Counted from the first letter of the stretch, positions 1 through 9,780 are shown. The stretch is DNA of 55,257 nucleotides from Candidatus Methanodesulfokora washburnensis (GCF_003947435.1 NZ_RCOS01000076.1:1-55257); one strand, 5' to 3'. Notes: generated by a model from the sequence alone, not told the origin. Translations and numbers: made by a program.

Positions 1-838
1 CGGCTATCCTTTTGCTGAGGGACACGGACCAGACATTGCCTAGGTCATACTTCCAGATGACCTTCCCGCTTTCATTGAATAGGTAAACATAGCGTCCGGA
101 TCCGGCAGCTATATAGGATCCGTCCGGTGAAATGGAGACGGAGCCAACAGAATCTCCTGTATTGTACCTCCACAAGAGCCCATTGATATCGAATAATTGG
201 ACATAGCCATCCTTGGAGCCTGCGGCCAGCTTTGAGCCATCCTGAGAAAGGGAGACTGAGTACACAGTGTAACCAACATCATACACTCTGATAATCCCCC
301 CGTTTCCGCTGAAAAGGTAAATTTTGCCGCCATCTGTTCCCACAGCTATTCTGGAGCCATCTGATGATATTGAGACTGACCATATTGAATCGCTTACATT
401 GTACCTCCACAGAATCGTTCCGCTGGGGCTCAGCAGATACACACAGCAATCCCCTGCCCCTGCTGCCACTTTCAAGCTGCTTGAGGACAGGGAGACCGGA
501 TAAACGCCTCCGCCAGCTGTATACTTCCAGATCAGTTGGCCGCTTGTGCTGAACACGTATAGATATCTGGATCCAACAGCAACTCTATCTTGGGAGATGG
601 AGACAGAGCCTATCTGATCTCCCAATCTGTAGCTCCAGATAATGCTTCCATCAGCACTTATTAAGTAGATATAGCCGTTGTCTGTGCCCACTGCTATCTT
701 GGATCCATCGGGCGAGATTGAGATTGCTGTCGGAATTCCACCCAACTTTAGCTTCCAAATTACCTCCTGAGCTTCAGCAATTGATGTGCCTAGGAGAAGA
801 AGGGAGATGAGGACAACAAGGTGGATGCGAGTTTTCAT
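1..838 (-). CDS. Secreted beta-propeller (WD40/PQQ-like) protein, 3' end cut by window edge
   Basis: Reading the minus strand from the ATG at 838 gives an open frame that runs off the window at base 1 (279 codons seen). Residues 1-23 are a signal peptide (hydrophobic run ending near AEA). After it come six complete repeats of about 38-42 residues and the start of a seventh. Each has the form xVSISxDGSxIAxGxxxGxIYLF followed by a Gly/Ile/Trp turn (such as IIWSY or ILWRY), the hallmark of a WD40- or PQQ-type beta-propeller blade. It is therefore an extracellular or membrane-attached propeller; the ligand is unknown. An A+T-rich TATA-like stretch lies at about 865-885. The C-terminus, and any anchor, is outside the window. 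Confidence 0.85.
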   Translation of the reverse strand, partial: MKTRIHLVVLISLLLLGTSIAEAQEVIWKLKLGGIPTAISISPDGSKIAVGTDNGYIYLISADGSIIWSYRLGDQIGSVSISQDRVAVGSRYLYVFSTSGQLIWKYTAGGGVYPVSLSSSSLKVAAGAGDCCVYLLSPSGTILWRYNVSDSIWSVSISSDGSRIAVGTDGGKIYLFSGNGGIIRVYDVGYTVYSVSLSQDGSKLAAGSKDGYVQLFDINGLLWRYNTGDSVGSVSISPDGSYIAAGSGRYVYLFNESGKVIWKYDLGNVWSVSLSKRIA

Positions 839-1052
839 CACAATTCCAGCACCTTGTCCCTTATTAACTGTTATTTATTTAAATAAAACTAAAATTTTAT
901 TTTAATCTTCTTATCTTTTAAAAGCTTTCTAACGGCATTAGAAAGAATTCTTACAGAGCTTACGTGAAAGCAAACATTTTCTGCAATTCCTCAAAAATTT
1001 TGCGTGCGAAAACTTTATAAATAACCATCATTCCAACACTAGGTGATTTCTA

Positions 1053-1217
1053 ATGTCGTATGAGATAAGCAATTGTCCATTTTGCGGAAGTGATGAGAAC
1101 TTAAGACCTATTGGAAAGACAAAAGATGGGAAAGTCGTATACAAATGTGAGGATTGCGATGTTTACTTTTCAATAGAGGTTCTAAAGCCTCCGTTCGAGA
1201 TAGTGATAGAAGAGTAG
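1053..1217 (+). CDS. Small zinc-ribbon protein (54 aa)
   Basis: The ATG at 1053 is preceded by a good ribosome site (GGTGAT, 1042-1047) and a TATA box (ctttataaat near 1012-1021). The 54-residue product has two Cys pairs, CPFC near residue 8 and CEDC near residue 35, the usual four-ligand zinc ribbon, and an acidic tail rich in Ile, Val and Glu. Small ribbons of this kind occur in archaea as stand-alone nucleic-acid- or protein-binding modules. The partner is not apparent: the neighbours on both sides are on the opposite strand, so it is a single-gene unit. Function unknown. Confidence 0.75.
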   Translation: MSYEISNCPFCGSDENLRPIGKTKDGKVVYKCEDCDVYFSIEVLKPPFEIVIEE

Positions 1218-1489
1218 CTGGAAAATGTCACATTAGAGGTGCAGAAGCAAACATAAGTTAAAGACTGTCCTTAGAACTAATTCTTCCTAGTACAAGTTTC
1301 GATGTGCATGCACTTGATCCATCCAGATAATGTTACTCCTCTGCTCCCTTATCATAAGCTCGTCCTCATCCCTTCTTCTCGCCTCCGGAAAGATAATTGA
1401 TTTAATATACTTCTAGTCTTTCTATCATCCATGAACAAGCATTTAATAAAAAACCTTTGCTGAAGGAGTTTGCGAATATCATCGTGATT

Positions 1490-3022
1490 CTATCGTTCCT
1501 GCTTATCGTCCTTTATCTTCGCTGAGTACATTCTGTAATCCCTCAAAAATACCCCCTCCTCCCTCTCCTCCAACTGATTTGAGGATTTAAGTTTGTACAA
1601 GAGGGATGTCACAATTTCCCTAGAAGTTTCAGTATTTGCATAGCGACCACTCATCTCGCACAGCACCTTATAGACCCTCATGTTCCTGTCCACGTACATT
1701 GATATAGTGGCTTCGCTTCCTAGGATAAGACTTCTCCATCCTGTTCTTCTCGCCCTCCAGACTATTCTTCTGCTTATGCCTGAAAAATCGCATAGAATCT
1801 CATGAAACTTTATATCTCCCGCTTTTCCTTCCTTCATCTTTCCGAATTCCTCGTTGTTGATCTTTATAAGCTCCCCCTCGTCGAATTCAAGCCTAACAAG
1901 TGGCTCTGATCTTCTTCTCCATGCATTAGCAATGGAGTATATTGTGAGGAAGGAGAGAAGAAAAAGAAAGATGCCCCAGAGAAGATCATTCCATGCCCCT
2001 GGGAGAACCCTGAGAAGAGAACTTACGCTCCCAGATAGCCCAAATGCCACTCCCGCAGCTGCTATTAGATTCACTAGATTCATCACATCATTCACTGCAT
2101 TCGAAAGTCTGCTGATAGTCTCAACCTCCCTAAGAACCTCCATTGAGCTCTCTTCAGCATTCAGGCTGAGAGCTGAGCTCATGTATCCTCTTAGCATGTC
2201 AAGCTTCATCTTAACCTCATTCCATATCATGTCGATTCCGTTGACCTCCCTGAACTCCATCAGAATCCTTGCACATATCTCGGATCTGCACTGTCTCAGA
2301 AAGATGTATTCCTCTGTGATATTGGAGAAGGAGATTATATCCTCCGAAAGCCTCCTGTAGTCCTCGGCTCTAAGCTCCTCTTTCAGTCTTTTGATCCAGT
2401 AATCCAGCTTTCTCCTGACGTCAAAGAGATCCATATCCATTATTATAGCTATTGCTACTACTGATATGAGGAGAGCTGATATCTCCTCCACTTCCTCATC
2501 TGAGACCACAGCTCCGATCCTCCTGAATCCCATCAGAATCCTTCCCATTTTTCTAAGAGGTATGTAGTATTCTTTCATCCTGCAAAATTCCGGATCTCCT
2601 GGCAATTTTGTCACATTCCAGAACTTCTCCTCGCTATTCGTTATGTAGACAATGCACTCGAACTCTTCATCGGGCTCATATTCCCTCAGTGCACTATAAC
2701 AGTTCTCCAAGAACTCCCTAAAGGAGAGAGATTCCTCTATTCCGTAACCCGGAATTACAATGATGCTCTTTTCCTCATCCTTCCTTATTACAATGGCTCT
2801 CTGCTTAATATCTGGCAAATAAGTCTCACCAAGCTTAAAATAACTAGAGTTAAGATACTTCCCGATTTTTAAGGTCAAAGAAAGCTCTCTTTTCTCGCTG
2901 ATCTGCCTCACTTTCCCTCTCAATGGAAGGAGAAGAAACAAAATGGGCATCTTATAAGAATCCATAAGTGCTTTTTCGTTAACTGAAGGAGGTTCTTTCG
3001 GTGCATCAAGAGAGGAGCTCAC
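1490..3022 (-). CDS. Uncharacterised 510-aa protein with two central membrane helices
   Basis: Not recognised. The first 180 or so residues are mixed alpha/beta and end in a short hydrophobic stretch (SALLISVVAIAIIMDMD). Residues about 200-310 are strongly helical and probably coiled coil. Two membrane helices follow near 315-340 and 350-372, then a soluble C-terminal domain of about 135 residues rich in Arg and Glu. Long helices followed by a hairpin of two membrane segments recall CorA-like or sensor-type proteins, but no CorA GMN motif is present. The gene is divergent from the M48 peptidase gene at 3071 with under 50 bases between starts, so the two promoters overlap; a shared membrane-quality-control role is only a guess. 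Confidence 0.7.
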   Translation of the reverse strand: MSSSLDAPKEPPSVNEKALMDSYKMPILFLLLPLRGKVRQISEKRELSLTLKIGKYLNSSYFKLGETYLPDIKQRAIVIRKDEEKSIIVIPGYGIEESLSFREFLENCYSALREYEPDEEFECIVYITNSEEKFWNVTKLPGDPEFCRMKEYYIPLRKMGRILMGFRRIGAVVSDEEVEEISALLISVVAIAIIMDMDLFDVRRKLDYWIKRLKEELRAEDYRRLSEDIISFSNITEEYIFLRQCRSEICARILMEFREVNGIDMIWNEVKMKLDMLRGYMSSALSLNAEESSMEVLREVETISRLSNAVNDVMNLVNLIAAAGVAFGLSGSVSSLLRVLPGAWNDLLWGIFLFLLSFLTIYSIANAWRRRSEPLVRLEFDEGELIKINNEEFGKMKEGKAGDIKFHEILCDFSGISRRIVWRARRTGWRSLILGSEATISMYVDRNMRVYKVLCEMSGRYANTETSREIVTSLLYKLKSSNQLEEREEGVFLRDYRMYSAKIKDDKQER

Positions 3023-3070
3023 AGAACACCAGCCAGAGATCTCTTTAAAACTTTATGTGAGATATCATTG

Positions 3071-4475
3071 ATGCGATCCTCAGAGCTCTTTCAGTTTTTG
3101 AGGGATCTGCTGACAGAGCTGGGAATAAGGGCAAGGTATGAAAGGGATTTTCTTTCAATGTTTGCATTTCTTGTTGTTCTTCTTGTTGCATCAATACTCT
3201 CTCTCCGTTGTGCCATTTTTCCAGTGCCCTTTCTTACCTATCCTATCTTTAATGTTTCTGCTGTCGTTCTTTTTGCATCAATTTTAACTCAACTCATGGC
3301 AGGAGGAGGACATTATCTCTCTGAAACCCGTTATTCCAAGTTCTTCAGGCAAGGAAACCTTGTAATATGGAGTTTACCTGTGGGACTCTTCTTAGGGACT
3401 GGAATTTATTTTTTATTCTCACTTTTCCTTGATCTCATGCTATCCAATTCCTTCTTCTCCCTATTCTCTTTGTTAATTCTTCCTCCAGTTGCAATTCTTC
3501 TTCTGATGGGGAAGAGGATCCTGCATACTATGAGAATTTTTGATAGCATACCTTTGAATACCAACGTGCCTGAGGAGCTTAAATCCATTATAAAGGAGGT
3601 TTCTGAGGAGATTAAGGTTGAAATTCCTCTAATAAAAGTCGAAAATTCTTCAATAAGGGATATATCAGTGTCCGTCTGCAAAAAAAGGCTTTTTGATACG
3701 CCTTCCCCTAGATTTACTGAGGTTAAGAAGGGAAGAGATAAAAACTGTGATAGCACATGAACTCGTTCATCTTAAGCTGGATGCTGAGGCCAGAACTGTT
3801 GAGTTCTTAAAGTCTGAGCTCCTAAAGTTCTCCATTTATTCCTTTCTTTTTAATTTCTTTTCTCTAATCGGAATTCTACTGTTCCATTTAACAGAGGATG
3901 TTTCAATTTTAGTGGATTTAGACCTTGAGTCCTTGGTAATGTCCCTTTCCCTTTTCCTCCTGATTCTCTCCATAGCGATAGGTCTTGAGCCGGATGTGAG
4001 AACCCTGTCCTTCAGAGAAATGAGAGCTAACTTCATAGCTTCCTTGGTCGCTGGGGGAAGGTGGATGAGAGAAGCCTTATCGAAGATCTATGGGGTCAAG
4101 GAGTTCAAGTACACCGGAAGAAGACTTAAAGATATCTCATCTCCAGAAATAAGCCTAAAAGATTTAATCTTTCCTTCTATGAAAAGGCATCCAGAGGTCA
4201 ATGATAGAGCATTCATTACACATCTTGCAGATGCTCTCCTAACTGAGGGATTGAGAGTATCAAAAGTCCTCGATGATAGATCGCTCTTAAAGGTACTTTT
4301 AAGGGCTTTCCCTGCAGATAGGCTTTATATGGCTGCTAAGGCTGCTGAGCTGGTGAAAAGAGGAATTATATCGATGAACGATTTGAGAGAAGCGGGATTT
4401 AAATTAGAGGAGATTTTCTCGCTTTTAGTCGTGTTGGACATGGAAAATTTGCTGGAAGCGGAGAAAAGTTTTTAA
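3071..4475 (+). CDS. Membrane M48 family metallopeptidase, frameshifted at an A7 run
   Basis: Two overlapping frames together encode one M48 (HtpX/Ste24-type) zinc protease of about 467 residues. The first frame (from 3071) supplies four or so N-terminal membrane helices and stops at 3760. The second frame continues with the HEXXH motif (HELVH at 3756-3770) and the third zinc ligand in REMRAN (Glu codon 4017-4019). The frames join if one A is dropped from the seven-A run at 3680-3686, giving the expected approach segment LPLDLLRLRREEIKTVIAHE. The Asp that usually follows the third ligand (ExxAD) is Asn here. An intact paralogue lies at 4845. The join could be a sequencing indel, a real mutation or transcript slippage. 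Confidence 0.75.
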
Positions 4476-4498
4476 ATAGTCTCTCCTAAAGATCTTCT

Positions 4499-4816
4499 GT
4501 GGATCGATCCCGAGATCTTTCCCTCTTAATCCAGGATCTTCTCTCCTTAGTGGATGATAAAATCGAAGAGAGACTAAGGAACTTCATAGGTTATATAGAG
4601 AGAATTCTGAGTGAGGAGGAGCTCAGTAAACTCCTTGAAAATTTGATGGAGGAGATATCTCGTAAGACTGAAAGAGTCCCATCCTTGAAGTTTGTATCAC
4701 CACGTTGGACAGAGGAGTATATTATTGAGATAAGAAAGGCTATTAAGAAGGCTGCAGAATTCTTGGTAAAGGAGAAGAGAAAGAAAGTGGAGGAGGCAGT
4801 GAACATGTATTTTTAG
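4499..4816 (+). CDS. Small charged helical protein between two M48 peptidase genes
   Basis: The GTG at 4499 gives 105 residues, almost entirely amphipathic helix and very rich in Glu, Lys and Arg, with no membrane segment, Cys cluster or recognised motif. A TATA-like box (tttttaaata, about 4468-4477) lies about 25 bases before the start, so the transcript may be leaderless. It sits between the two M48 metallopeptidase genes on the same strand, 23 bases after the first and 28 before the second, so a role as adaptor or regulator of these peptidases is possible but is inferred from position only. Family not recognised. Confidence 0.6.
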   Translation: MDRSRDLSLLIQDLLSLVDDKIEERLRNFIGYIERILSEEELSKLLENLMEEISRKTERVPSLKFVSPRWTEEYIIEIRKAIKKAAEFLVKEKRKKVEEAVNMYF

Positions 4817-4844
4817 ATCTTAACCGTAGGGAAAGGTTACCTTT

Positions 4845-6470
4845 ATGCTTCGCCGTTTTCGTCGCATACTACTATTTCCATTTAAAATAACTATACTGAC
4901 ACTTGCATTCGAGATCTTAATATTTCTATTTATGCTTCTATCTGGCTATATTAATGATATATTATATATTACTTTTGGTCTTATATTATCCCTCCCTCTT
5001 GTTATTGAAATAACTAGATATGCAGGGTATAGTACAAAAGATATCATAAATGGATTAAAAAAGATGAATATATCAAAATTAGGAAAATATGAACTAATAA
5101 CTAGTCTAATACATTTAGCTGCTATTTCGTTAATAGCAATAATAATAACACTTCTACCGCTACCAGATTTTATCTTCAATTGCATCTTATTGTCTGCATA
5201 TATATTTACACTTAGTCTTTATAAACAAAAAACTATGAAAAGTTATGCATTCGGATCAGCTAAACCATTAGAAGCTACAATGGCGAGGCTGGGTTTCCTA
5301 ATTCTTTTCTTTATATTGGCATTATTGCTAGCAGCTTATTGGTATTTTTTTATTATATTTTTACTAATACAATACAGCACATTCCCTATTGATTTCTTTA
5401 TATCAACGTATCCGCTACTAATTGTCGGAAGTATACCAACTCTATATATTGTAAAAACTCTCATACAGATTTTATTCCCTAGGAGTAAGTTAGAAGAAGC
5501 TCCTACCAAGCTAAAGGAGATTATAAATGAACTGAGTGAAAGAATGGCAATCAAAAATGTAAGGGCAATGTTAACATCAGGATCTCCTAATATGATATTT
5601 TCTCTTTCCACAGAAGAATCTAATCTATTGGTCTTTTCTAACCTTTCTCTAAAGTTTTTTAGTAAGGAAGAATTAGAAGCAATAGCTTTGCATGAGCTCG
5701 TGCACCTGAAATTTGACGGCTTAGCTAGGTTTTACGAATGTCTTAGGCCAAGATTTTCGAAGCTTCTTGCAATTTCATGGTCTCAGTTATTTGTTTTATT
5801 ACCGATCATCTTTACTTTCATCGGAAAATACTCTCTCCCTGCCTCAACAACGATTATTTCTTCAATAGTGAGCGCTGGTATTTATTTTTTAATCGTAGCA
5901 GTTTCTTTAATGATGTCCTACCTTGCTCTCACGAGTACAGGTGTACCATTGGAGCTACGTGAAGCTAGAGCGGATTTTATCTCAGCTCTGTCGCATCATA
6001 AAGGCCTGAAAAGTGCCCTTCTAAAGCTATCTAGGTCCAGAAAGTTTGATTTTGGCACCTTTTCCGAGCTTTATTTCTTTCTCCCAAGAAGAGAGAAGAA
6101 AAAAGCTGTAAGACTCAGCGATATTACACCAAAAGCCCGCTATCTGATAATCCCCCAGAGAAATGCTCATCCCCCTCTAAGCCAGAGGCTCCTGATAATT
6201 GATTTAGCCAGAAAAATTGCCTCCGATGGATTAGATGTGAAATTTTTGAGACCATTCTCCAAGAAAGAGTTCGCTTTTCTACCTAATTCGGAGAAGCTTT
6301 TGAAAGCTGCCGAAACATTCAGGGAGAAGGAGAAGATAACGCTCAAGGATTCCTTAGAACATGGTCTTTCTCCATCCGATCTATTCGGTCTTATCGTTTT
6401 CATGGAGAGAAGGGGGATTATATCAATTCCCTATGAGATGGGGCGAATATCGTCTCATTCCTCCAGCTAA
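4845..6470 (+). CDS. Membrane M48 family metallopeptidase
   Basis: This 541-residue product has five or six hydrophobic segments in its first 210 residues. The zinc-binding HELVH lies at residues 283-287, two more membrane segments near 305-355, and the third ligand in REARADF (Glu373). This matches the M48 (HtpX/Ste24) plan of a membrane protease that degrades or trims membrane proteins. It is a paralogue of the frameshifted gene at 3071. Base use is split: the N-terminal third is very A+T-rich (13 G+C in 60 at 4921-4980, by count), while 6241-6300 has 22 in 60 and the upstream paralogue 30 in 60 (4021-4080). The 5' part may therefore have a different history. Confidence 0.85.
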   Translation: MLRRFRRILLFPFKITILTLAFEILIFLFMLLSGYINDILYITFGLILSLPLVIEITRYAGYSTKDIINGLKKMNISKLGKYELITSLIHLAAISLIAIIITLLPLPDFIFNCILLSAYIFTLSLYKQKTMKSYAFGSAKPLEATMARLGFLILFFILALLLAAYWYFFIIFLLIQYSTFPIDFFISTYPLLIVGSIPTLYIVKTLIQILFPRSKLEEAPTKLKEIINELSERMAIKNVRAMLTSGSPNMIFSLSTEESNLLVFSNLSLKFFSKEELEAIALHELVHLKFDGLARFYECLRPRFSKLLAISWSQLFVLLPIIFTFIGKYSLPASTTIISSIVSAGIYFLIVAVSLMMSYLALTSTGVPLELREARADFISALSHHKGLKSALLKLSRSRKFDFGTFSELYFFLPRREKKKAVRLSDITPKARYLIIPQRNAHPPLSQRLLIIDLARKIASDGLDVKFLRPFSKKEFAFLPNSEKLLKAAETFREKEKITLKDSLEHGLSPSDLFGLIVFMERRGIISIPYEMGRISSHSSS

Positions 6471-6556
6471 TCCCTCTCATAAAACTATCTTCTTTCTTTC
6501 TCTCCATGTATCTGGTAAACTCGATAGGAATGGGCGCTGATCTCTACGCATTCCTC

Positions 6557-6715
6557 CTATTGGCAGGGACAAATGCCAGAGTAAGGGATGAAGGGGATCG
6601 AATAATAATCTCCGGTGCTCCTAAGATAGAGAGAAAAATCCTGAGCCCGCTGTGCTGCAGTGTTTTTCTGCAGCTCAGTCCTCACGATAGCCCTCTCTCC
6701 CTTGGAACTTCTCAT
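6557..6715 (-). CDS. Possible 52-aa small protein (uncertain)
   Basis: On the minus strand the ATG at 6715 is preceded by a textbook ribosome site (AGGAGG, seven bases upstream) and a TATA-like TTTTAAAG, giving 52 residues with a basic N-terminal half. No family is recognised. The opposite strand has a competing 97-codon frame (6506-6799) whose first 40 residues look protein-like but which lacks a ribosome site. At most one is likely real, and I favour the minus-strand one for its signals. The stretch lies between the convergent M48 gene and the 564-residue membrane protein gene. Confidence 0.3.
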   Translation of the reverse strand: MRSSKGERAIVRTELQKNTAAQRAQDFSLYLRSTGDYYSIPFIPYSGICPCQ

Positions 6716-6795
6716 GAAAATTCCTCCTGCTTTTCTCTTCGTTCTTCTAATAGTCCCACGATATGGATCTTTAAAAGGGAAAAACAGAAGATAAG

Positions 6796-8490
6796 TTAGC
6801 CCTCCATAACATGGACTATTCTGTCATCTGAGACGCAAAGCTTGATATAATCCCCTGTTCTGACAGCCAGAAGTTTAAGGAAGTCCCTCAAGCCGATGTC
6901 AGGCGTTGCATAATATGTCGAATTTCCCACTGTAAGAGCCAGATACGTATCCCCTCTGTAGACGAACTCCATCCTCTGGGATATTATCCCTTCAACAATC
7001 CTGCATGTCATGTTCCCTTGAGAAGAAAGCTTTATGCTGAAAACAGCCCTGAGAAAATCTGTGTAAGCTCCATAAGAAGGGCTGTACTGGTATATCTGCA
7101 TCTGCTGAGGGCTTGTCGCGTTCACAACAGCCACTCCCCACAGAGTAGTTACAGATGTCAGGGCATAAATGGGAACAATCCATAGGTATCCATCAATGTA
7201 GACAAGCTGGGCATATTTCGCGTATAAGCGGCCGCCGCTTATCGCTGGAAGCTTGCTCTGGACAAGGGACTGGACATAGTGGGGGCTGTATATCCCGATT
7301 CTCTTGACATCATAGTAGTAAACTCCTGTGTTGTTTGCTATCAGTATCGATACGATGCTGTTCGGGTTTGCCGGACTTATGCCAAAGTAAACCCTCAAAG
7401 TCCCTCCCTCTTTACCTGGAATGAGGAGCGTCATGTTCAGGAGATCCTGACTGTGCTGGCTCGCAGGTATCCAGAGAAAACCTCTAGGAATGATGGTGAA
7501 GCTAACAGGGTTTGTTTCAGCCAAGAAGTATAGCCAATCCTTTATGTATCCATCTAAGTAATCCCAATCATAGTCCTCAGGAAGGGATCTGTCTTCGCTG
7601 AACTGCTGCACAACCCTAAGGCTTCCATCGCTCCTGTAGACATATACATCCCCCGGAATGATGGAAAGGCCCAAGTTGATGGGCTTATTTGAGCATGCTG
7701 CAAAGTATGGCTCTTCCCCGAGGACAAATGGGTATACATTCCCGATTGGCTGGGCTGTCAGAAGGTAGGTCCTCCACCTGACATTGTTCGTCCACCAAAG
7801 CCCCGAGCCGACTGTCATGTGAACTTCCTTCACCAGAACCTCACCCGTCTGGACATGAACAAGTATCAGCTTGCTCACATAGTTCTGAGCAATTGTATTG
7901 GCCGGTGTAACTGCGAATATCCAGTAGGGAGTCCCATTTATCGCTATCTCCTCCCAATCAACAATTTTCTCGTTGGGAGTTAGCCTTGTCTTGGCCAGGA
8001 CCTCAGCCATCGCATGACCGACAAGGACCACAGACTCTCTGCTTCTGAACACACCCTTCAGCTCCTCAGGATCGGCAACCCTGATTATGTTGTAGCTGCT
8101 CACTGTGATGTAGCCTCCAAGATAGAAAAGAGCTGGAATAAAGAGCGTTATTGCAACAATGAATGCGGCTGTGAGCTTGAGATCCCTCAGGGACAGCAGG
8201 AAGATGTAAGCGAAGAGAGAGATCCAGGAGAGGTATATCGGCGGTATGGACACAAGGATAAAGGCTGTTGCCAGGAGAACAGTGAGAATTAGACCTAATA
8301 AGGAAAATTTCAGCCTGAATCCGCCTTTTATCCTGAGAAGAGGCTTTTGAAAGCCTGCTGAAAATCCCACTAGAAGAAGGGGGACTAATGAGAGCCAGCT
8401 AGATGATAACATGGTCAGAAGGGATAGGACAATGCCAGTAATACTTAAGAGAAGACCGGCATCAGGTCCTGAGGATAATCCAGAGCGCAT
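6796..8490 (-). CDS. Polytopic membrane protein with large extracellular domain
   Basis: This 564-residue protein begins with about five hydrophobic helices (residues 10-135) and continues with some 420 residues of mainly beta-type sequence rich in Tyr, Trp, Asn and Gly, with scattered N-glycosylation sequons (NGT, NTG, NMT, NAT). The large domain is therefore probably outside the cell. No enzyme motif is visible and I do not recognise the family. The ATG at 8490 is followed after a short lead by the first helix. It stands alone on the minus strand, separated by about 230 bases from the HEPN/MNT pair upstream and converging with the M48 region. Confidence 0.75.
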   Translation of the reverse strand: MRSGLSSGPDAGLLLSITGIVLSLLTMLSSSWLSLVPLLLVGFSAGFQKPLLRIKGGFRLKFSLLGLILTVLLATAFILVSIPPIYLSWISLFAYIFLLSLRDLKLTAAFIVAITLFIPALFYLGGYITVSSYNIIRVADPEELKGVFRSRESVVLVGHAMAEVLAKTRLTPNEKIVDWEEIAINGTPYWIFAVTPANTIAQNYVSKLILVHVQTGEVLVKEVHMTVGSGLWWTNNVRWRTYLLTAQPIGNVYPFVLGEEPYFAACSNKPINLGLSIIPGDVYVYRSDGSLRVVQQFSEDRSLPEDYDWDYLDGYIKDWLYFLAETNPVSFTIIPRGFLWIPASQHSQDLLNMTLLIPGKEGGTLRVYFGISPANPNSIVSILIANNTGVYYYDVKRIGIYSPHYVQSLVQSKLPAISGGRLYAKYAQLVYIDGYLWIVPIYALTSVTTLWGVAVVNATSPQQMQIYQYSPSYGAYTDFLRAVFSIKLSSQGNMTCRIVEGIISQRMEFVYRGDTYLALTVGNSTYYATPDIGLRDFLKLLAVRTGDYIKLCVSDDRIVHVMEG

Positions 8491-8719
8491 GGCTCATACT
8501 GAAGAAAGCTCCTAATAAACCTTTTGGCTTCGATGGGGTCAGCGGATTCCTTCTAGTCTCAGTTCTTATATTATAAATTAAAACTTTTTGCTCAGTCTGG
8601 GCACTGTGAAAGCTGGGGAGAATATCTGAAAAGAGGGCTGAAACTTTCTGATAAACTAATATTGAAGTCTTAACTTTAGAATAACAATTTTTAGATTGCT
8701 TTTAAAAAGTAATAGTTCC

Positions 8720-9115
8720 TCATCGCTCCATCTGTACGTATCCATACCACCTTCTCCCAATCCTCTTCCTCCGCAGGAGGTCAATACACCTCTTTTTCAG
8801 CTCTCGGAAGGTCCCATCATCCACAATTGGAATTCCATCCATACAGATCTCCCAGATAAGAGGATTTTCCTCCGATATCTCATCAGGAGATAGACAAATT
8901 GGCTCTAAAGGCCTCATATAATCCCATTTGTCGAGCACAAGGCGTATTCTATCCTCTTTTCTCATCCCTGAGAAGTCCTTGGATATGAGCAGGAGATCGA
9001 CATCGCTCCATGGAAGATCCTCTCCTCTTGCTAGAGAGCCGAAGAGAACAGCCGAGTTTATTTTGAGGGGAATTTCTCTCAAAAGCCCTGTTATGGCCCT
9101 CATTAGCTCGGTCAT
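8720..9115 (-). CDS. MNT-type nucleotidyltransferase domain protein (HEPN/MNT pair)
   Basis: This 131-residue protein carries the minimal nucleotidyltransferase signature: GSLARG followed by SDVDLLLI near residues 26-44, i.e. GS-x10-DxD, with catalytic residues intact. Its start overlaps the stop of the upstream HEPN gene by four bases (ATGA, 9112-9115), so the two are translationally coupled. MNT proteins paired with HEPN proteins form toxin-antitoxin modules in which the MNT partner can modify (AMPylate) and silence the HEPN RNase. This one is the likely antitoxin. Which partner is toxic is inferred from family knowledge, not shown here. Confidence 0.85.
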   Translation of the reverse strand: MTELMRAITGLLREIPLKINSAVLFGSLARGEDLPWSDVDLLLISKDFSGMRKEDRIRLVLDKWDYMRPLEPICLSPDEISEENPLIWEICMDGIPIVDDGTFRELKKRCIDLLRRKRIGRRWYGYVQMER

Positions 9116-9498
9116 TTTAGGTTCCTCTCGACGAAATCTACCAGCTTTCTTGCTCTGCCCACCAATTCTTTGGCCTTTAGCTCATCATAAAGCTCATAAG
9201 GAGGGGCACTGGCTGCATTGGGGTACCTTGAGGTCATATAATGGATATCAAGCTCCTTTGCATCGTTGTATATGTCATCAACATCCATTTTCTGAGCTTT
9301 GAGCTGATCAAGAAGGAACTTACATGAATGGGTTAGGTGATAACCTCCTTTCTTTATTACTAATGCTTTAAGAGCCTTCTCCCCGGCTTGATGGGAGTGA
9401 TATGCGGCTCCTTCAAAGAATCCCAATTTCAACAGCTCCTCAGCCATCCTTAAGTCCCTCTTGGCCTGTTCAAGCCACCAGAGAATTTCAGCTCTCAC
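9112..9498 (-). CDS. HEPN domain protein (partner of MNT)
   Basis: The GTG at 9498 gives 128 residues of four-helix HEPN fold. The N-terminal helix has the usual WLEQAKRDLRMAEELL pattern, then YHSHQAGEKALKALVI, and near residue 90 the HYMTSRYPNA segment typical of small HEPN proteins in this pairing. It is the first gene of a two-gene operon with the MNT nucleotidyltransferase. HEPN proteins of this group act as RNases or accessory RNA binders. The canonical Rx4-6H of the toxic RNases is not clear-cut here, so activity is uncertain. Confidence 0.85.
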   Translation of the reverse strand: MRAEILWWLEQAKRDLRMAEELLKLGFFEGAAYHSHQAGEKALKALVIKKGGYHLTHSCKFLLDQLKAQKMDVDDIYNDAKELDIHYMTSRYPNAASAPPYELYDELKAKELVGRARKLVDFVERNLK

Positions 9499-9780
9499 AT
9501 GAATATTTTCCCTTGCTTAGCTAAAAAACTTTGATGGGAAAGTTGGCAGAAGCTACAGAGATTCCCGGTGGACTGAGCTCCTTCTCTTAGATAAGATTCC
9601 TTGCTAACTCCTACAGTTTCTGTATTTGGCCCTTAGAGGTGACTTTAAGATCTTACTGGATTCCGGGAAGTTTTGGACAATAATCTCAATGCTTAAATAG
9701 ATTCATTATGAGGCTTGATGGCGAGAGTTGGAAGAATTAGAGCGAAGAGATGAGAGTGGGCTGGGTGAGGGGAATCTCCC

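Noticed and set aside
1255-1420. Protein-like minus-strand stretch (about 40 codons, ARRRDEDELMIREQRSN-type)
   Set aside because: No start codon or ribosome site, and a stop just upstream; possibly a gene remnant, but too short to support.
6506-6799. 97-codon plus-strand frame
   Set aside because: No ribosome site, Ser/Cys-rich low-quality second half, and a competing minus-strand frame with AGGAGG. Kept only as a note.
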